Below, one piece after another: positions 53,164 through 62,426 of a stretch of 64,000 nt of DNA (within the stretch, counting starts at the first letter, position 1; every line of letters begins with the position of its first letter). The notes below the pieces were generated by a model. It saw only the letters and a program-made list of their open reading frames with translations, did not search any database and was not told the DNA's origin. The position numbers were made by a program, and so were the translations under genes. Origin of the DNA: CBDEGU01 sp965238045 (lineage in GTDB: Bacteria; Acidobacteriota; Terriglobia; Bryobacterales; UBA6623); NCBI GenBank assembly GCA_965238045.1, contig CBDEGU010000011.1, positions 186,001 through 250,000 on the forward strand. The letters are read 5' to 3'.

Positions 53164-53880
53164 TCAGGTTGGCGTGCTGCCGCGGGACACCGCGAGGCTG
53201 GGATGGGCGGCCTTCCGAAAGACGCCTACAATCGATGCTCCAAAGTGACGGCCCAAGCCGGTTGTCCGCATGAAATCGTAGTATCCGCGGAAAAGCAAAC
53301 GCCCCGCCGCAAAGCGGTCCGCGTAGGTGCACGGACTAAACTCGCGGGTTTGGAGATGTTCCACCGACAGGCTGCCTTGCCGGCCCATGCTGGCGAGCAG
53401 CGAGCGCCGATTCAAGCGATAGAACGTCGGGAAGATATCGTTTTCGTCCACTCCCATGGTGCGCTTCAGAATGGCTCGCTTGACCGCAACCGGGAGAACA
53501 TGCGAGGTCAGGATGGCTGGATGCCATAAATTGGGTGTTAAGAAGACGAATCGCCCGCCCGGTTTGAGCACTCGTGTGATGTTGCGGAAGAATTCCGCGG
53601 GCGCCGGCACATGCTCCATGACATAACGGGCCAACACCAAATCCGCCGATTCGTTTTCGACCGGCCATCTTGACTCGCCGGTCAGCGGCACGAACCGGCT
53701 CAGGTGCGGGTTCGCGCGAGATGCGGGCGAGGGGTCAAGGCCAATCAGCGAAATGCGCGGGTACTCGTCCCAAGGAAATGGCGCTATGTCGCCAGTACCG
53801 CAACCGATTTCGAGAATCGTCATGCTGGGGCGCAAGTACTTGGTGATGAGGCTGTGATATGTCTGCCAGTCGTTGAGCAC
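53164..53880 (-). CDS. Class I SAM-dependent methyltransferase, possibly missing its N-terminus
   Basis: From GTG 53880 the protein has 238 residues: SAM motif TILEIGCGTGDIAP, LIGLDPSP, SADLVLARYVMEHVPAP, and LKPGGRFVFLTPN. The same frame remains open for about 20 codons further upstream (RHQEGPFPALSPGHRISR) to a TAA at 53941-53943 with no usable start, and this stretch looks like genuine protein. The true N-terminus may therefore have been cut by a rearrangement; a palindromic-element piece lies 100 bp further out. The target molecule is unknown. Confidence 0.78.
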   Translation of the reverse strand: MLNDWQTYHSLITKYLRPSMTILEIGCGTGDIAPFPWDEYPRISLIGLDPSPASRANPHLSRFVPLTGESRWPVENESADLVLARYVMEHVPAPAEFFRNITRVLKPGGRFVFLTPNLWHPAILTSHVLPVAVKRAILKRTMGVDENDIFPTFYRLNRRSLLASMGRQGSLSVEHLQTREFSPCTYADRFAAGRLLFRGYYDFMRTTGLGRHFGASIVGVFRKAAHPSLAVSRGSTPT

Positions 53881-54045
53881 GCGGCTGATCCGATGGCCCG
53901 GCGAGAGCGCGGGGAACGGCCCTTCCTGATGCCTGTCTGGTTAGAGTTTCGGACGAACGCGTGCTTTCCTTTATGGGGAAACCGGCGCCGCGGCGCCGGC
54001 TCGATCGTGCCACCAAGGGCTTGGCGCCCGTTCGTCAGCGTGAGC

Positions 54046-54116
54046 GCCGCCGCGCGCCTCGTACTGACGGGCGTCTCACGCGCTTCGCTTCGCCATGTGG
54101 CGAGAAAAACGGGTTA
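54046..54116. repeat. Partial copy of the palindromic element family
   Basis: CTCGTACTGACGGGCGTCTC and ATGTGGCGAGAAAAACGGGT match one arm of the 12860-13039 element in reverse orientation. The plus-strand peptide RAPRTDGRLTRFASPCGEK nearly equals RAPCTDVSLTHFASPHGEK there. Confidence 0.75.
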
Positions 54117-54271
54117 AGGGGTTTTAGTGGTGGAGATAAGGTTGACCGGTGATTGCCGGCCTTCGGGCTCAGTGCGATAGTACCTGAGTAGGCGGGAATG
54201 ACTACATTCTGGACTGTGAGCAGACCACCGTCTCGCGCCCCCCTGCAGATTGCCGGAGTTCTTTGAAAGTT

Positions 54272-54946
54272 ATGATTCAGGTGCTTGTTTGTGAGACGCA
54301 GCCGATTGTCGTTGAAGGTTTGAAAAAAAGTCTCGATGACAGCGAGGACTTGCAGTTCGCAGGGCATGTGAGTGATTCGGCGGACCTGGTGGCTCGGGTC
54401 CTGCAAGCATCCCCGAGAATTTGCCTGCTTGACAAGGCCCTCGGCACCTCCACGGTGTTTCACCTGATTTCCGATCTGAAAGCGCGGGCGCCAGAGACTG
54501 AGCCCGTACTCTGGGGGGCGGAAATTTCCGAAGTGGAGTCGTTTCGCGCGCTACAGGTGGGCGCCCGGGGAATCCTGAAAAAGACCCTTCCCGTCCCGGC
54601 GATTCTGGACTGCATTCGGACAGTGGCCAATGGGAATATTTGGATAGAAAGTTCGATCTCGAATCAGTTTGTCGGTTTCATCAATCGCCGTACGACTCCT
54701 CGCCTGACCCCGCGGGAAGACGAGATCCTCAATCTTGTCATGAGAGGCATGAAGAACAAGCAAATCGCTGATGCTCTCAGTATTACGACGGGAACCGTAA
54801 AGGTTCATTTGATGCATATCTTTGAGAAAACAGGCGTCAGGGACCGCTTTGAGCTGGCGATGTACGGCCGCAAGCTGCGAGGCTATTCCGACGAAGTGTC
54901 AGGCGAACTGGCGGCGGCCCGCGGGATGTCGGGAGGCAGGCTGTAG
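54272..54946 (+). CDS. LuxR/NarL-type response regulator
   Basis: 224 residues from ATG 54272; a TTG at 54263 is better spaced from a CGGAG stretch and would add three residues. The receiver has VLVCETQPIVVEGLKKSL, where the usual Asp-Asp pair is Cys-Glu, a phospho-site Asp in RICLLDKALG, and GARGILKKTLP with the conserved Lys. The C-terminal LuxR HTH is LTPREDEILNLVMRGMKNKQ ... GTVKVHLMHIFEKTGV. The altered acidic pocket may weaken Mg and phosphate binding. No sensor kinase is adjacent; targets could be the glycan genes that follow 32 bp downstream. Confidence 0.9.
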   Translation: MIQVLVCETQPIVVEGLKKSLDDSEDLQFAGHVSDSADLVARVLQASPRICLLDKALGTSTVFHLISDLKARAPETEPVLWGAEISEVESFRALQVGARGILKKTLPVPAILDCIRTVANGNIWIESSISNQFVGFINRRTTPRLTPREDEILNLVMRGMKNKQIADALSITTGTVKVHLMHIFEKTGVRDRFELAMYGRKLRGYSDEVSGELAAARGMSGGRL

Positions 54947-54978
54947 GGTGGCTTCTCGCCGCGGCGAGCCTTGGACGC

Positions 54979-56634
54979 ATGTTCGGCAAAAGGGTCTGGG
55001 TCCCGCTCTTGTTGATTGCGGGCGTTTATGTCGCGCGCACCGTTCCGCAGTGGCATGTCACCGATTTTGGTTTCTATCACGACGACTCTCTCTATCTCAC
55101 TTCCGGCCTTGCTTTAGCTGAAGGTCAGGGGTATCGTTTCCTCAGTGTTCCCGGCGGCCCGCCGGCAACGAAATACCCCATCCTATATCCTTGGCTGCTC
55201 TCATTGGCCTGGAGGGTTGAGCCATCGTTTCCCGAGGTGACTCGATTCGTTTTCGGCGCTCATCTGCTGCTTGGGGCGGGCCTCCTTGCGGCGTGGTACT
55301 TCCTATTTCGGCAACTGGGCCGGGGTCAGACCGAAGCGCTGGCGCTTACCGCTGTTTGCTCTCTCCATCCGATGCTGGTGGTGCTGACGACGATGGCGAT
55401 TAGCGATCTGATGTACTCACTGCTGGCGACCGCGGCGTTGGTGTCGGCGCATTGCGCTCTGGCGGGGCCGAGCGGGAATTCCGCCCGAGGCGTCACAAAA
55501 TGGTGGATAGTGGCGGGCATTCTGGTCTCATTGGCGGTCATGACGCGGTCGGTGGGCGTCACTGTCGCCGGGGCCATATTCTTATCCAGCGTGCTGGTGA
55601 AGAAAGCCCGCGGGCCGGGGTTGGCTTGCGCAGCCGCCTGCGGGGCCGTATTCGCCGGCGGGATGGCGTGGTCTTGGCAGGCGCAGGCGGGCGCGCAGGC
55701 GTCGCTGCCGGCCGGTGGTCCGGGTTATACGCAGAATCTGTTGTTCTACACCAGCTATTGGGGTTTTTGGAAGCTGTCGGTGCCGGATGTGGCAACGTTC
55801 TGGGCACAGTGGATCTTCAATCTTACCGAGGTGCTGAAGCTGCCGGCGATGCTGTGCTTTCAATTGCCGGCGCACGCTTTCTCGTCCGGGGTGTTGCAGG
55901 CGGTCGCGATCGCGGTGTCGGCCCTGGTGGTGAAAGGAGCCTACGGCGCGAGGCGGATCTCGGACTGGCATCCGATTCACGGGGCTTTGGTGCTTTGTTT
56001 GCCCTTGTTTCTGAGCTGGAACTTCATGCTCGACCGGCTGTTCTTCTTGTTTCTTCCATTGTTTGTCTGCGGAGTCTGGATCGAAGGCCGGAAGATCGTG
56101 ATCTCGGCGCTGGAGACATTTCGGGCGCCGGGGAAGGTGTCGGAGAAGGTGGCCGCCGCACTGCTGTGCGCCGGCATCGCCTCGCTGGCCGGCTTCGCCA
56201 CCTGCGAGACACTTTGGCGCCAGCCGATGTCCATGAGTCTGAGATCGGCCCAGCGGAGCAGGGCCGGTCTTGAGACCGCCGGGGCTTACGACTGGATCGG
56301 GCGAAACACGCGCAAGACGGATCGGCTCATCGCCTATGAGGACGCCGTGTTGTATCTGCGGACCGGACGCCAAGCGATGCGCGCTCTCACCGTTTCAAGC
56401 GCCGCTTTTTACCTGAAGCGCGTGGAGATTCTCGATCGCGACATCCTCCATCTGGCCGACACCGCCAAAGCCGTTGAGGCGAAGTACTGGCTGGTAACGC
56501 CGAATGATTTTCAGCTGCAAGCAGAGGACTCGTACATGAGGAATGCGGTCGGCAAATTGCTGGCGGATTCACCCCTCGTCTACGCAAGTCCGGAGGGAGC
56601 CATAACGATCCATGACGTATCGAGTCTTCGGTAG
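54979..56634 (+). CDS. Polytopic GT-C-like glycosyltransferase (GT39/ArnT-like)
   Basis: 551 residues with about ten TM helices. Early periplasmic loop DFGFYHDDSLYLTSGLALAE holds the acidic pair in the position of GT-C catalytic acids, followed by KYPILYPWLLSLAW. Later helices include LALTAVCSLHPMLVVLTTMA and ALVLCLPLFLSWNFMLDRLF. The C-terminal 140 residues form a soluble periplasmic domain (YDWIGRNTRKTDRLIAYEDA). GT-C enzymes use polyprenyl-phosphate sugars, compatible with the DPM1-like enzyme at 7062. Acceptor unknown. Confidence 0.82.
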   Translation: MFGKRVWVPLLLIAGVYVARTVPQWHVTDFGFYHDDSLYLTSGLALAEGQGYRFLSVPGGPPATKYPILYPWLLSLAWRVEPSFPEVTRFVFGAHLLLGAGLLAAWYFLFRQLGRGQTEALALTAVCSLHPMLVVLTTMAISDLMYSLLATAALVSAHCALAGPSGNSARGVTKWWIVAGILVSLAVMTRSVGVTVAGAIFLSSVLVKKARGPGLACAAACGAVFAGGMAWSWQAQAGAQASLPAGGPGYTQNLLFYTSYWGFWKLSVPDVATFWAQWIFNLTEVLKLPAMLCFQLPAHAFSSGVLQAVAIAVSALVVKGAYGARRISDWHPIHGALVLCLPLFLSWNFMLDRLFFLFLPLFVCGVWIEGRKIVISALETFRAPGKVSEKVAAALLCAGIASLAGFATCETLWRQPMSMSLRSAQRSRAGLETAGAYDWIGRNTRKTDRLIAYEDAVLYLRTGRQAMRALTVSSAAFYLKRVEILDRDILHLADTAKAVEAKYWLVTPNDFQLQAEDSYMRNAVGKLLADSPLVYASPEGAITIHDVSSLR

Positions 56635-56812
56635 TAGTCCTGCCTCTGTCGAGTGACTTGATCACCAGCCACGGACCCGCTCCGAAGGCCGGACCGGCGA
56701 TGCTAGGAGGATCGAACCTGAAAGCAGTGCGCACAATGTTCCACCGCGGCCGTGGATCGGCCATGCTGTTTGTGCCGAGAAAGGGAAAATAGAAATCCTG
56801 GCAGACAAACCA

Positions 56813-58315
56813 ATGTCCGAGTCTCGCCCGCCAGCAGATGCCACACCCGCCGAGCGCACTCTGCGTCTGATTCTGCTCGTGTTTTCGACGCTGACCGGGG
56901 TCACCTTGGCGACCTATCTGTTTCTGATCTTTTGGATCGAGCGCTCCATCACGCAAGTGGAGGCGGTCGTAGCGATTCACTGCCGAATGTTGGACGCGGG
57001 CGAAGGTCTCTATTACGCGCTCAACGAGTACCCCTATACGGTCACGCTTTACGGCCCGCTGCACTACTTGGCGGAAACGGCGCTCTACCAGCTCGGGCTC
57101 CCGGTCCTTCAAGCCGGGCGTCTCGTGGCTTTCGCCGCGCTGATAGGCGTCATCGTCTTGGCCCGTAAGCTCGTACTGCTCTATACCGGCGAGCGCTGGG
57201 CGGCCTGGGTCGCCGCTCTGCTGGTCGCATCGTCCGCGAATCTCGTGCAGTGGGGAACGGTGGGACAGAGTGACCTTTTGGCTCTCTTTTTCTCGTTGGC
57301 CGCCTTCTACTGTTACTCGTGCCACCGCATCGAGAGGACACCCGGCGCCCTGGTCGGGGCGGGCGTCCTCATTGCGCTTTCGATCTTCACCAAGCAGAGT
57401 TTCATCGCGGCCGGCGCCGCCATTGTGATCTCGCTTTGGTTGGAGGATCGCCGCACCTGTTGGCGCTTCACACTGACGCTCGGCGCGGCCGGGGTCGCTC
57501 TCGCCTTAGCTCTCAATATTGCGACCGGCGGCGGCTACTACGAAAACGCTGTGCTTGCCAACCTCAACCCGTTCAGTCTGGCGAAGCTTGGGCAACAGAT
57601 GCGCTACCTGGTGCTGGCCGGCATGGGCCTGCTCGTCATGGTTGGCTCCGGTTTCGTGCGTTCTCCGCGTAAGTCGCATCCGTTGCTGATCTACCTCGCA
57701 ACGGCTCTAAGCGTGCTCCTGCTGACTGCTCCGAAACTCGGCTCCGACCTCAACTACCAGCTCGAGACGATGATGACACTTGGGATTTGCGCCGGCTGGA
57801 TGCTTCATCGGCTCGACTTCTTCCCGCTGTTCTTCCGCTCGGACAAGGGCTGGGTCACGCTGTTACAGCTCCCTTTGCTGCTGCACGTGGTTTTCAACTT
57901 GCTGATGTCGGGCAATGTCGCCGCGGCCCGCATCGTTCGCGATCAGGTGCGGCAGCATGAATTGGAGGCGATCCGGCCCTACTTGGCTCCAGAGCGCGGC
58001 CGCGTTCTTGCCGTGCAGATGGATTCGTTGCTCGCGGTTCGGGGACGTGTTGGGGTCGAGCCGTGGATCTATCGCCTGGTCGTCGAAGCCGGCTTAGTCG
58101 ATCCCGAGCCGTTGCGGCGCGATCTCGCCGCGAAGGCCTTCTCGACCATCATTCTCTACGACGACATCTTCCACCCCAATCCGGCGCTGCGGACGCCGGA
58201 GGTCCCGACGCTGCCGGAAGCGCAACTTCAGGCCATTCGGGAGAACTATCAGCTCGTCGAGCACATACGCGCTGGTTTGCTCGCGGGCGACTACGTCTAC
58301 GAGCCGAAGCCCTAG
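56813..58315 (+). CDS. Polytopic GT-C-like membrane protein
   Basis: 500 residues with an N-terminal cytosolic stretch and nine to ten TM helices (LILLVFSTLTGVTLATYLFL, LVAFAALIGVIVLARKLVLL, VLVASSANLVQWGTVG). The loop YPYTVTLYGPLHYLAETALY has the YGPLHY signature seen in acidobacterial relatives of PMT/ArnT transferases, followed by the soluble C-terminal domain with VLAVQMDSLLAVRGRVGVEP. It follows the previous membrane enzyme by about 180 bp on the same strand and may belong to the same glycan-assembly group. Confidence 0.8.
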   Translation: MSESRPPADATPAERTLRLILLVFSTLTGVTLATYLFLIFWIERSITQVEAVVAIHCRMLDAGEGLYYALNEYPYTVTLYGPLHYLAETALYQLGLPVLQAGRLVAFAALIGVIVLARKLVLLYTGERWAAWVAALLVASSANLVQWGTVGQSDLLALFFSLAAFYCYSCHRIERTPGALVGAGVLIALSIFTKQSFIAAGAAIVISLWLEDRRTCWRFTLTLGAAGVALALALNIATGGGYYENAVLANLNPFSLAKLGQQMRYLVLAGMGLLVMVGSGFVRSPRKSHPLLIYLATALSVLLLTAPKLGSDLNYQLETMMTLGICAGWMLHRLDFFPLFFRSDKGWVTLLQLPLLLHVVFNLLMSGNVAAARIVRDQVRQHELEAIRPYLAPERGRVLAVQMDSLLAVRGRVGVEPWIYRLVVEAGLVDPEPLRRDLAAKAFSTIILYDDIFHPNPALRTPEVPTLPEAQLQAIRENYQLVEHIRAGLLAGDYVYEPKP

Positions 58316-58748
58316 CCGGTGGCTCGACCCTCCGCTTGGTCGGTTGGTGCCCAGGTAAACCCCTCATCGTCGCGCTTTGGCCAAGGATCTAGACTCAAAT
58401 GTTTCGATGGGGAGGCCGATGAGTGCGTCTGTGTCCATGTGGGCGCCGCGTGAGTTCTTGGCGGGCGACGGTCGCGCCTGTCACGGCGTGCGGTTGAGCT
58501 GCGATCCGCGCCGCGCACTGCTCTGGCGCGTCGTCGCCGGATAGGTGCACTGGTTCATCGATCCCAAACGAGGATGGATCGAGTTCGGCGCCGACTAGGG
58601 AAAGCTCTCGCGTTTCATGGACGCGAACAGAAAGTGAGTGCTCGACTTGAACGAAGAGCAGACCGGGCATGGAGCGCCGGAGGTCGAGCCGCCCTTGATC
58701 CGCTGCCGCTCTCGGGCGCCAGCGCGGCTGGGCTTGCTGCAATCTGAA

Positions 58749-58765
58749 TTGACTATTCTAGTCAA
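58749..58765. promoter_or_regulatory. Operator-like inverted repeat
   Basis: TTGACTATTCTAGTCAA is a perfect 7-bp inverted repeat with a 3-bp spacer, about 35-50 bp upstream of a candidate promoter for the gene at 59008. Confidence 0.35.
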
Positions 58766-58800
58766 CCAGGTCAGAATAGATCCAACCGTTGATAAACCGT

Positions 58801-58828
58801 TTGAGTCGGGACCCGTTCGATGTATGCT
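58801..58828 (+). promoter_or_regulatory. Candidate sigma-70 promoter
   Basis: TTGAGT and TATGCT with a 16-bp spacer, about 180 bp upstream of the membrane-protein start at 59008. Confidence 0.35.
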
Positions 58829-59007
58829 GTGAGGATTTGGAGTATATTGGCGGCAAATGCCAGAGTCCGGATTGGCGCGCTCTCGCACCGCTGGCGACCG
58901 CTGCCAGGTGAGGCCGGACTGCCTGCGAATGGGTTGACTGGGCGTCTCGGCCCTGGCAGGCGCGGGGCTTCCCCGGCCGCCACGGGGGAGACCAAGCCGG
59001 CGGGCCC

Positions 59008-60630
59008 ATGGCTGGGGACGGGTCGCCGACGCCGCGCCTGGAGGGCAGACGGGGGCGAGCCCGGCTTGACTTTTTGGTGCCTTCCTTCTCCGATTGGGTC
59101 TTTGTCTCGATTCTGGCATGGTTGTTTTTTGGGTCGGCGGCGGCCACATCGCTGCTGGGCGACGGTGACACGGGCTGGCACATCCGGGCCGGCGAGTACA
59201 TTCTGGAGACCGGAAAGTTTCCGCGTCATGACCTGTTTTCCTTCACGATGGAGGGCAGGGAATGGTTTGCCTGGGAGTGGCTCGCCGACGTGCTGTTCGC
59301 GGTTCTGCACTCGGCATTCGGCCTGAAGGGCATCTCGTTTCTCGGGGGCGTGGTCATCGCGGGGACGGCCGCCGGACTCTTCCGCTACATGGTGTGGAGA
59401 GGCGCGAACGTGCTGGTGGCGATGGTCGGCCTGTTCGTCGTTCTGTCGCCGTCGATGCTGCACTGGCTGGCTCGCCCCCACATGTTCACTTGGGTTTTTC
59501 TGTTGATCACGCTATGGGTTCTTGAGGCCGACCGCCGGAAACCCACACGCTGGCTCTATGCGCTCGTGCCCCTCACGGTGGTATGGACGAACACGCACGG
59601 AGGGTTTGTCGCGCAACTCATAACGATCGGGATTTATTTCGCGGGCACAGGCGTGGAGGAGGTCTGGAACCGTCCGGCGAAGCAGACCGGCGACGGCCGC
59701 TGGCGACTTCCTCCGTCGTTCCGGCGGTATGGCCTGTTGCTGCTGTTGTGCTGTGGCGCCACTCTGATCAACCCCTACGGATATCAGCTGCACGTGCACA
59801 TCGCGGCCTACTTGAGGTCGGACTTCATTCTCAAGGCCGTGCAAGAGTTTCAGGCCCCCGATTTTCGGGGCGAAGCCATGAAGGTTTTTGAATGCGTGCT
59901 GTTTCTGGCCATCCTGCTTGCGGCGAAGCTGCTGGCCCGCCGCGAGGTGGCGCGGGCTTTGTTGCTGCTTGCCTGGGCTCACGCCGCCGTGACATCGGTT
60001 CGCCATATTCCGCTGTTCATGCTGGTGGCCGGTCCCCTGCTGGCTAGCGAGGCAACCCGATTGCTTGAGGCGGCGGGCAAGAGAGGCAACCAGTGGGTAA
60101 GGGTGCTGAACGAGATCGCCGCCGATTACAGCCCGCGGGGCGGCGGGCGCTTCGAGTCGAGGCCGTTCGCAGTGAGCTGGCTGAGTTTGGCGGCGATGGC
60201 GGCCTTGATGGTGCTGCTCCAGGTACGTGACGGCCAGGCTAGCTGGACAGCGGAGTTTCCTCCCGTGCGGTTTCCCGCGATGGCGTGCGACAACTTGGGC
60301 GAACGGCTGAAAGGAAGACGCGTGCTGAGCACGGACCAGTGGGGTGATTATGTGATCTACCGCTTCTATCCCGAGCAGAAGGTTTTTATCGACGGCCGCA
60401 GTGATTTTTACGACCGTGAGGTTCTCGACGATTACATGGTCCTGCTCGGGGCGACCTGGAGATGGGAAGAGGTTTTGAGCCGATATGAGTTCGAGGCCGT
60501 GCTCATACCCGTCGATTGGTCGCTGTCGGCGGTGCTAAAAACGCATCCGGAATGGTACCTGGCATATGACGATGGCACCGCGGTTTTCTTCGAGAGAGTA
60601 CCTCCAAGCAGGAGAGAGGAAGGAAGCTAG
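59008..60630 (+). CDS. Polytopic membrane protein of unknown function
   Basis: 540 residues. After a basic N-terminus come about ten TM helices, with an early periplasmic loop LLGDGDTGWHIRAGEYILET and then REWFAWEWLADVLFAVLH. A conserved C-terminal soluble part includes VLSTDQWGDYVIYRFYPEQK and VFIDGRSDFYDREVLDDYMV. Acidobacterial genomes carry several such proteins, usually annotated hypothetical. The DGDTGWH loop resembles GT-C active-site loops, so a glycosyltransferase-like role is possible. It directly precedes the Tad operon on the same strand, about 310 bp away. Confidence 0.8.
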   Translation: MAGDGSPTPRLEGRRGRARLDFLVPSFSDWVFVSILAWLFFGSAAATSLLGDGDTGWHIRAGEYILETGKFPRHDLFSFTMEGREWFAWEWLADVLFAVLHSAFGLKGISFLGGVVIAGTAAGLFRYMVWRGANVLVAMVGLFVVLSPSMLHWLARPHMFTWVFLLITLWVLEADRRKPTRWLYALVPLTVVWTNTHGGFVAQLITIGIYFAGTGVEEVWNRPAKQTGDGRWRLPPSFRRYGLLLLLCCGATLINPYGYQLHVHIAAYLRSDFILKAVQEFQAPDFRGEAMKVFECVLFLAILLAAKLLARREVARALLLLAWAHAAVTSVRHIPLFMLVAGPLLASEATRLLEAAGKRGNQWVRVLNEIAADYSPRGGGRFESRPFAVSWLSLAAMAALMVLLQVRDGQASWTAEFPPVRFPAMACDNLGERLKGRRVLSTDQWGDYVIYRFYPEQKVFIDGRSDFYDREVLDDYMVLLGATWRWEEVLSRYEFEAVLIPVDWSLSAVLKTHPEWYLAYDDGTAVFFERVPPSRREEGS

Positions 60631-60683
60631 CGATTCTGCGGATATTGGTTCGATATGAGCTGTGGGTGTTGTTGTTTATCTTG

Positions 60684-60713
60684 TTGATGTCAAATGGTTT
60701 ATGAGTGTATCTA
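60684..60713 (+). promoter_or_regulatory. Candidate promoter for the Tad pilus operon
   Basis: TTGATG (60684-60689) and TATCTA (60708-60713) with an 18-bp spacer, in an AT-rich stretch about 230 bp upstream of the prepilin peptidase start. The remainder of 60631-60940 shows no gene; a run of eight Gs at 60905-60912 stands out. Confidence 0.35.
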
Positions 60714-60940
60714 GGTTGATTTCTAAGAACTCGATGGAATGCAGTGGGTAGGTTCTCTTAGGCTGGCTTAAGTAATGATACTGGTGAAACCGCTGTCTTC
60801 GCAGGATACCCATGGGGTAGACCGATGATATATCTATGAAAGGGAGGGGTTTAGCATCCCTCTGGTGAAAACGGAACCGGTCGGCTCATCCGCGATGTCG
60901 CGGGTGGGGGGGGATGGTCCGTGATGATGCGGGCGATACG

Positions 60941-61407
60941 ATGAAGTGGTTGTTCCTACTCTGTCTGGTAGTGGCGGTGCTGGCCTCGGCCGAGGATATT
61001 TGGCGGCGGCGAGTTTCCAACGCTGTGACCGCCGGGGCGTTTGCAGCCGGCGTGGCGCTGCGGTCCTGGTTGTTCGGTCTCGATGGGCTGTGGGATGCGC
61101 TGCTTGGCGCGGGGATTGGATTTGTGGTCTTCCTGGTTTTTTACTGGCTGGGCGGCATGGGGGGGGAGATATCAAACTCATGTCGGCGTTTGGAACGATC
61201 GTGGGAGGCAAACAAATTTTCCTGGCGGCTGTCTTGACAGGCATCATCGGCGCTATGATGGCAGTAGCGTTCCTAGCGGTGCGCAAGCTTCGGCGGCTCG
61301 GTAGCTCCGATTCCGTGCCGGCGACTCCAGACCGCAAGATGATGATTCCCTACGCTCCCGCGATCAGCCTAGGGATGTTATTGACTTTCGCTCAATTTCT
61401 TGACTGA
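60941..61407 (+). pseudogene. cpaA: Prepilin peptidase (CpaA/TadV-like), frameshifted in a poly-G tract
   Basis: Frame one encodes MKWLFLLCLVVAVLASAEDI with the first catalytic Asp (AEDIWRRRVSN), then helices to YWLGGMGG. At a run of eight Gs (61159-61166) the frame goes out, and continuity resumes in the next frame with GGDIKLMSAFGTIVGG, the GxGDxK motif with the second catalytic Asp, ending MIPYAPAISLGMLLTFAQFL. One extra G restores the MGGGDIKLM reading. All six or so helices of an A24 peptidase are then present (about 156 residues). It may be a phase-variable tract or an indel error. It would process the Flp pilin. The stop is 9 bp before cpaB. Confidence 0.8.
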
Positions 61408-61416
61408 GGATGACTT

Positions 61417-62280
61417 ATGGACAAGCGTCTCTTGACAGTGATTGTAATGGCCGTGACGGTGGCTTTGGTCATCACGGCCATTTTTTACCAGATTACGGTG
61501 GCCCGCAAACCGTTGCAAGCCGAGGTGCCCCTTCGTGAACTCGTTGTCGCCAAGGTTGACCTGCCGATGGGTGCGGTGATTGGGGAGGACGACGTCCGAG
61601 TCTTGGACTATCCCGAGCAGCATTTCCCCAAGGGCGGGTTTTCGGCCATTGAGGATGTTCTCGAGCGCTCGATCATCGACCGGGTGCTGGCTAACGAGCC
61701 CGTGCTGAGCGGGCGAGTGACAGAGAAGGGAGCCGGCTTCGGGCTTGCTCCGCTGATTCCAGAAGGAGAGCGAGCGATGGCCCTCGCGGTGAATCAAGTC
61801 AGCGGTGTTTCTGGCTTCGTCTTGCCGGGTTCGAAGGTGGATGTTCTCCTGACCGCGTCGCTTCCCGGTGTCACGAGCGAACGGATTACCGTGACGGTGA
61901 TGGAAAACCTTACCGTTCTCTCGACGGGCAGTCGGCAGGAGCCCGATGCGCGCGGCCAGCCTCAGAACGTGCCGGTCGTCAATGTCCTGGTGACGCCGGA
62001 GAAAGCCGAATTGCTGACGCTGGCGGCGCGAGAGGGAACCATACAACTCGTGCTGAGAAATCCCGTGGATGATGAGATCGTCTCGGAGCACCGGCCGGGA
62101 ACACGCACACGTGATCTGTTCGCCAAGTCGCGTCCGAAGAAGAGACCTGTGGCGCGTTTCAGAAGGTCCGGTCCCGCGGTCGTCACCGTGCCTGTTGCGC
62201 CTCCGCCCCCGCGCCAGGTAGAGATGATCCTAGGAAACGAAAAAAATATCGTAACGTTGGCGTCGGTCCCGCCGAGATGA
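61417..62280 (+). CDS. cpaB: Tad pilus assembly protein CpaB/RcpC
   Basis: 287 residues. One N-terminal TM helix (LLTVIVMAVTVALVITAIFY), then a SAF domain (LVVAKVDLPMGAVIGEDDVR, ERSIIDRVLANEPVLSGRV) and the CpaB/RcpC core (AMALAVNQVSGVSGFVLPGSKVDVLLTA, VLVTPEKAELLTLAAREGTIQLVLRN). A Pro/Arg-rich tail follows. In the periplasm CpaB cooperates with the secretin CpaC in Flp pilus export. GAGGA lies just ahead of ATG 61417. Confidence 0.93.
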   Translation: MDKRLLTVIVMAVTVALVITAIFYQITVARKPLQAEVPLRELVVAKVDLPMGAVIGEDDVRVLDYPEQHFPKGGFSAIEDVLERSIIDRVLANEPVLSGRVTEKGAGFGLAPLIPEGERAMALAVNQVSGVSGFVLPGSKVDVLLTASLPGVTSERITVTVMENLTVLSTGSRQEPDARGQPQNVPVVNVLVTPEKAELLTLAAREGTIQLVLRNPVDDEIVSEHRPGTRTRDLFAKSRPKKRPVARFRRSGPAVVTVPVAPPPPRQVEMILGNEKNIVTLASVPPR

Positions 62281-62426
62281 ATCTTGTAATAACTCAAGGT
62301 GCTCGTATGTCACCCAGTCCCCCCCCATGACACTCAATCGACCTTATAAGCTGTCCAAGCCGCCGCGCGGCAGGGCCTGCCAGCCCCGGCGGATTACAGC
62401 TTGCGCGAGTTCTGATCGCGCTCTCC

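Larger units (their letters stand above)
58316..59007. other. About 690 bp intergenic region with an operator-like palindrome and possible promoter
   Basis: No convincing gene; open frames on both strands overlap and are Arg/Pro-rich. On the plus strand two stretches (ALLWRVVAG and VHWFIDPKRGWIEFGAD) separated by a stop look like remnants of a short protein. Near the right end are an inverted repeat at 58749 and a TTGAGT/TATGCT pair at 58801, listed separately. Confidence 0.5.

Noticed and set aside
58395..58742. 115-codon minus-strand frame and plus-strand remnant with WFIDPKRGW
   Set aside because: The plus-strand piece is broken by a stop and too short to assign; the minus frame has no motif.
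58771..59481. 236-codon minus-strand frame
   Set aside because: Mostly antisense to the start of the membrane protein at 59008; composition is that of a shadow frame.
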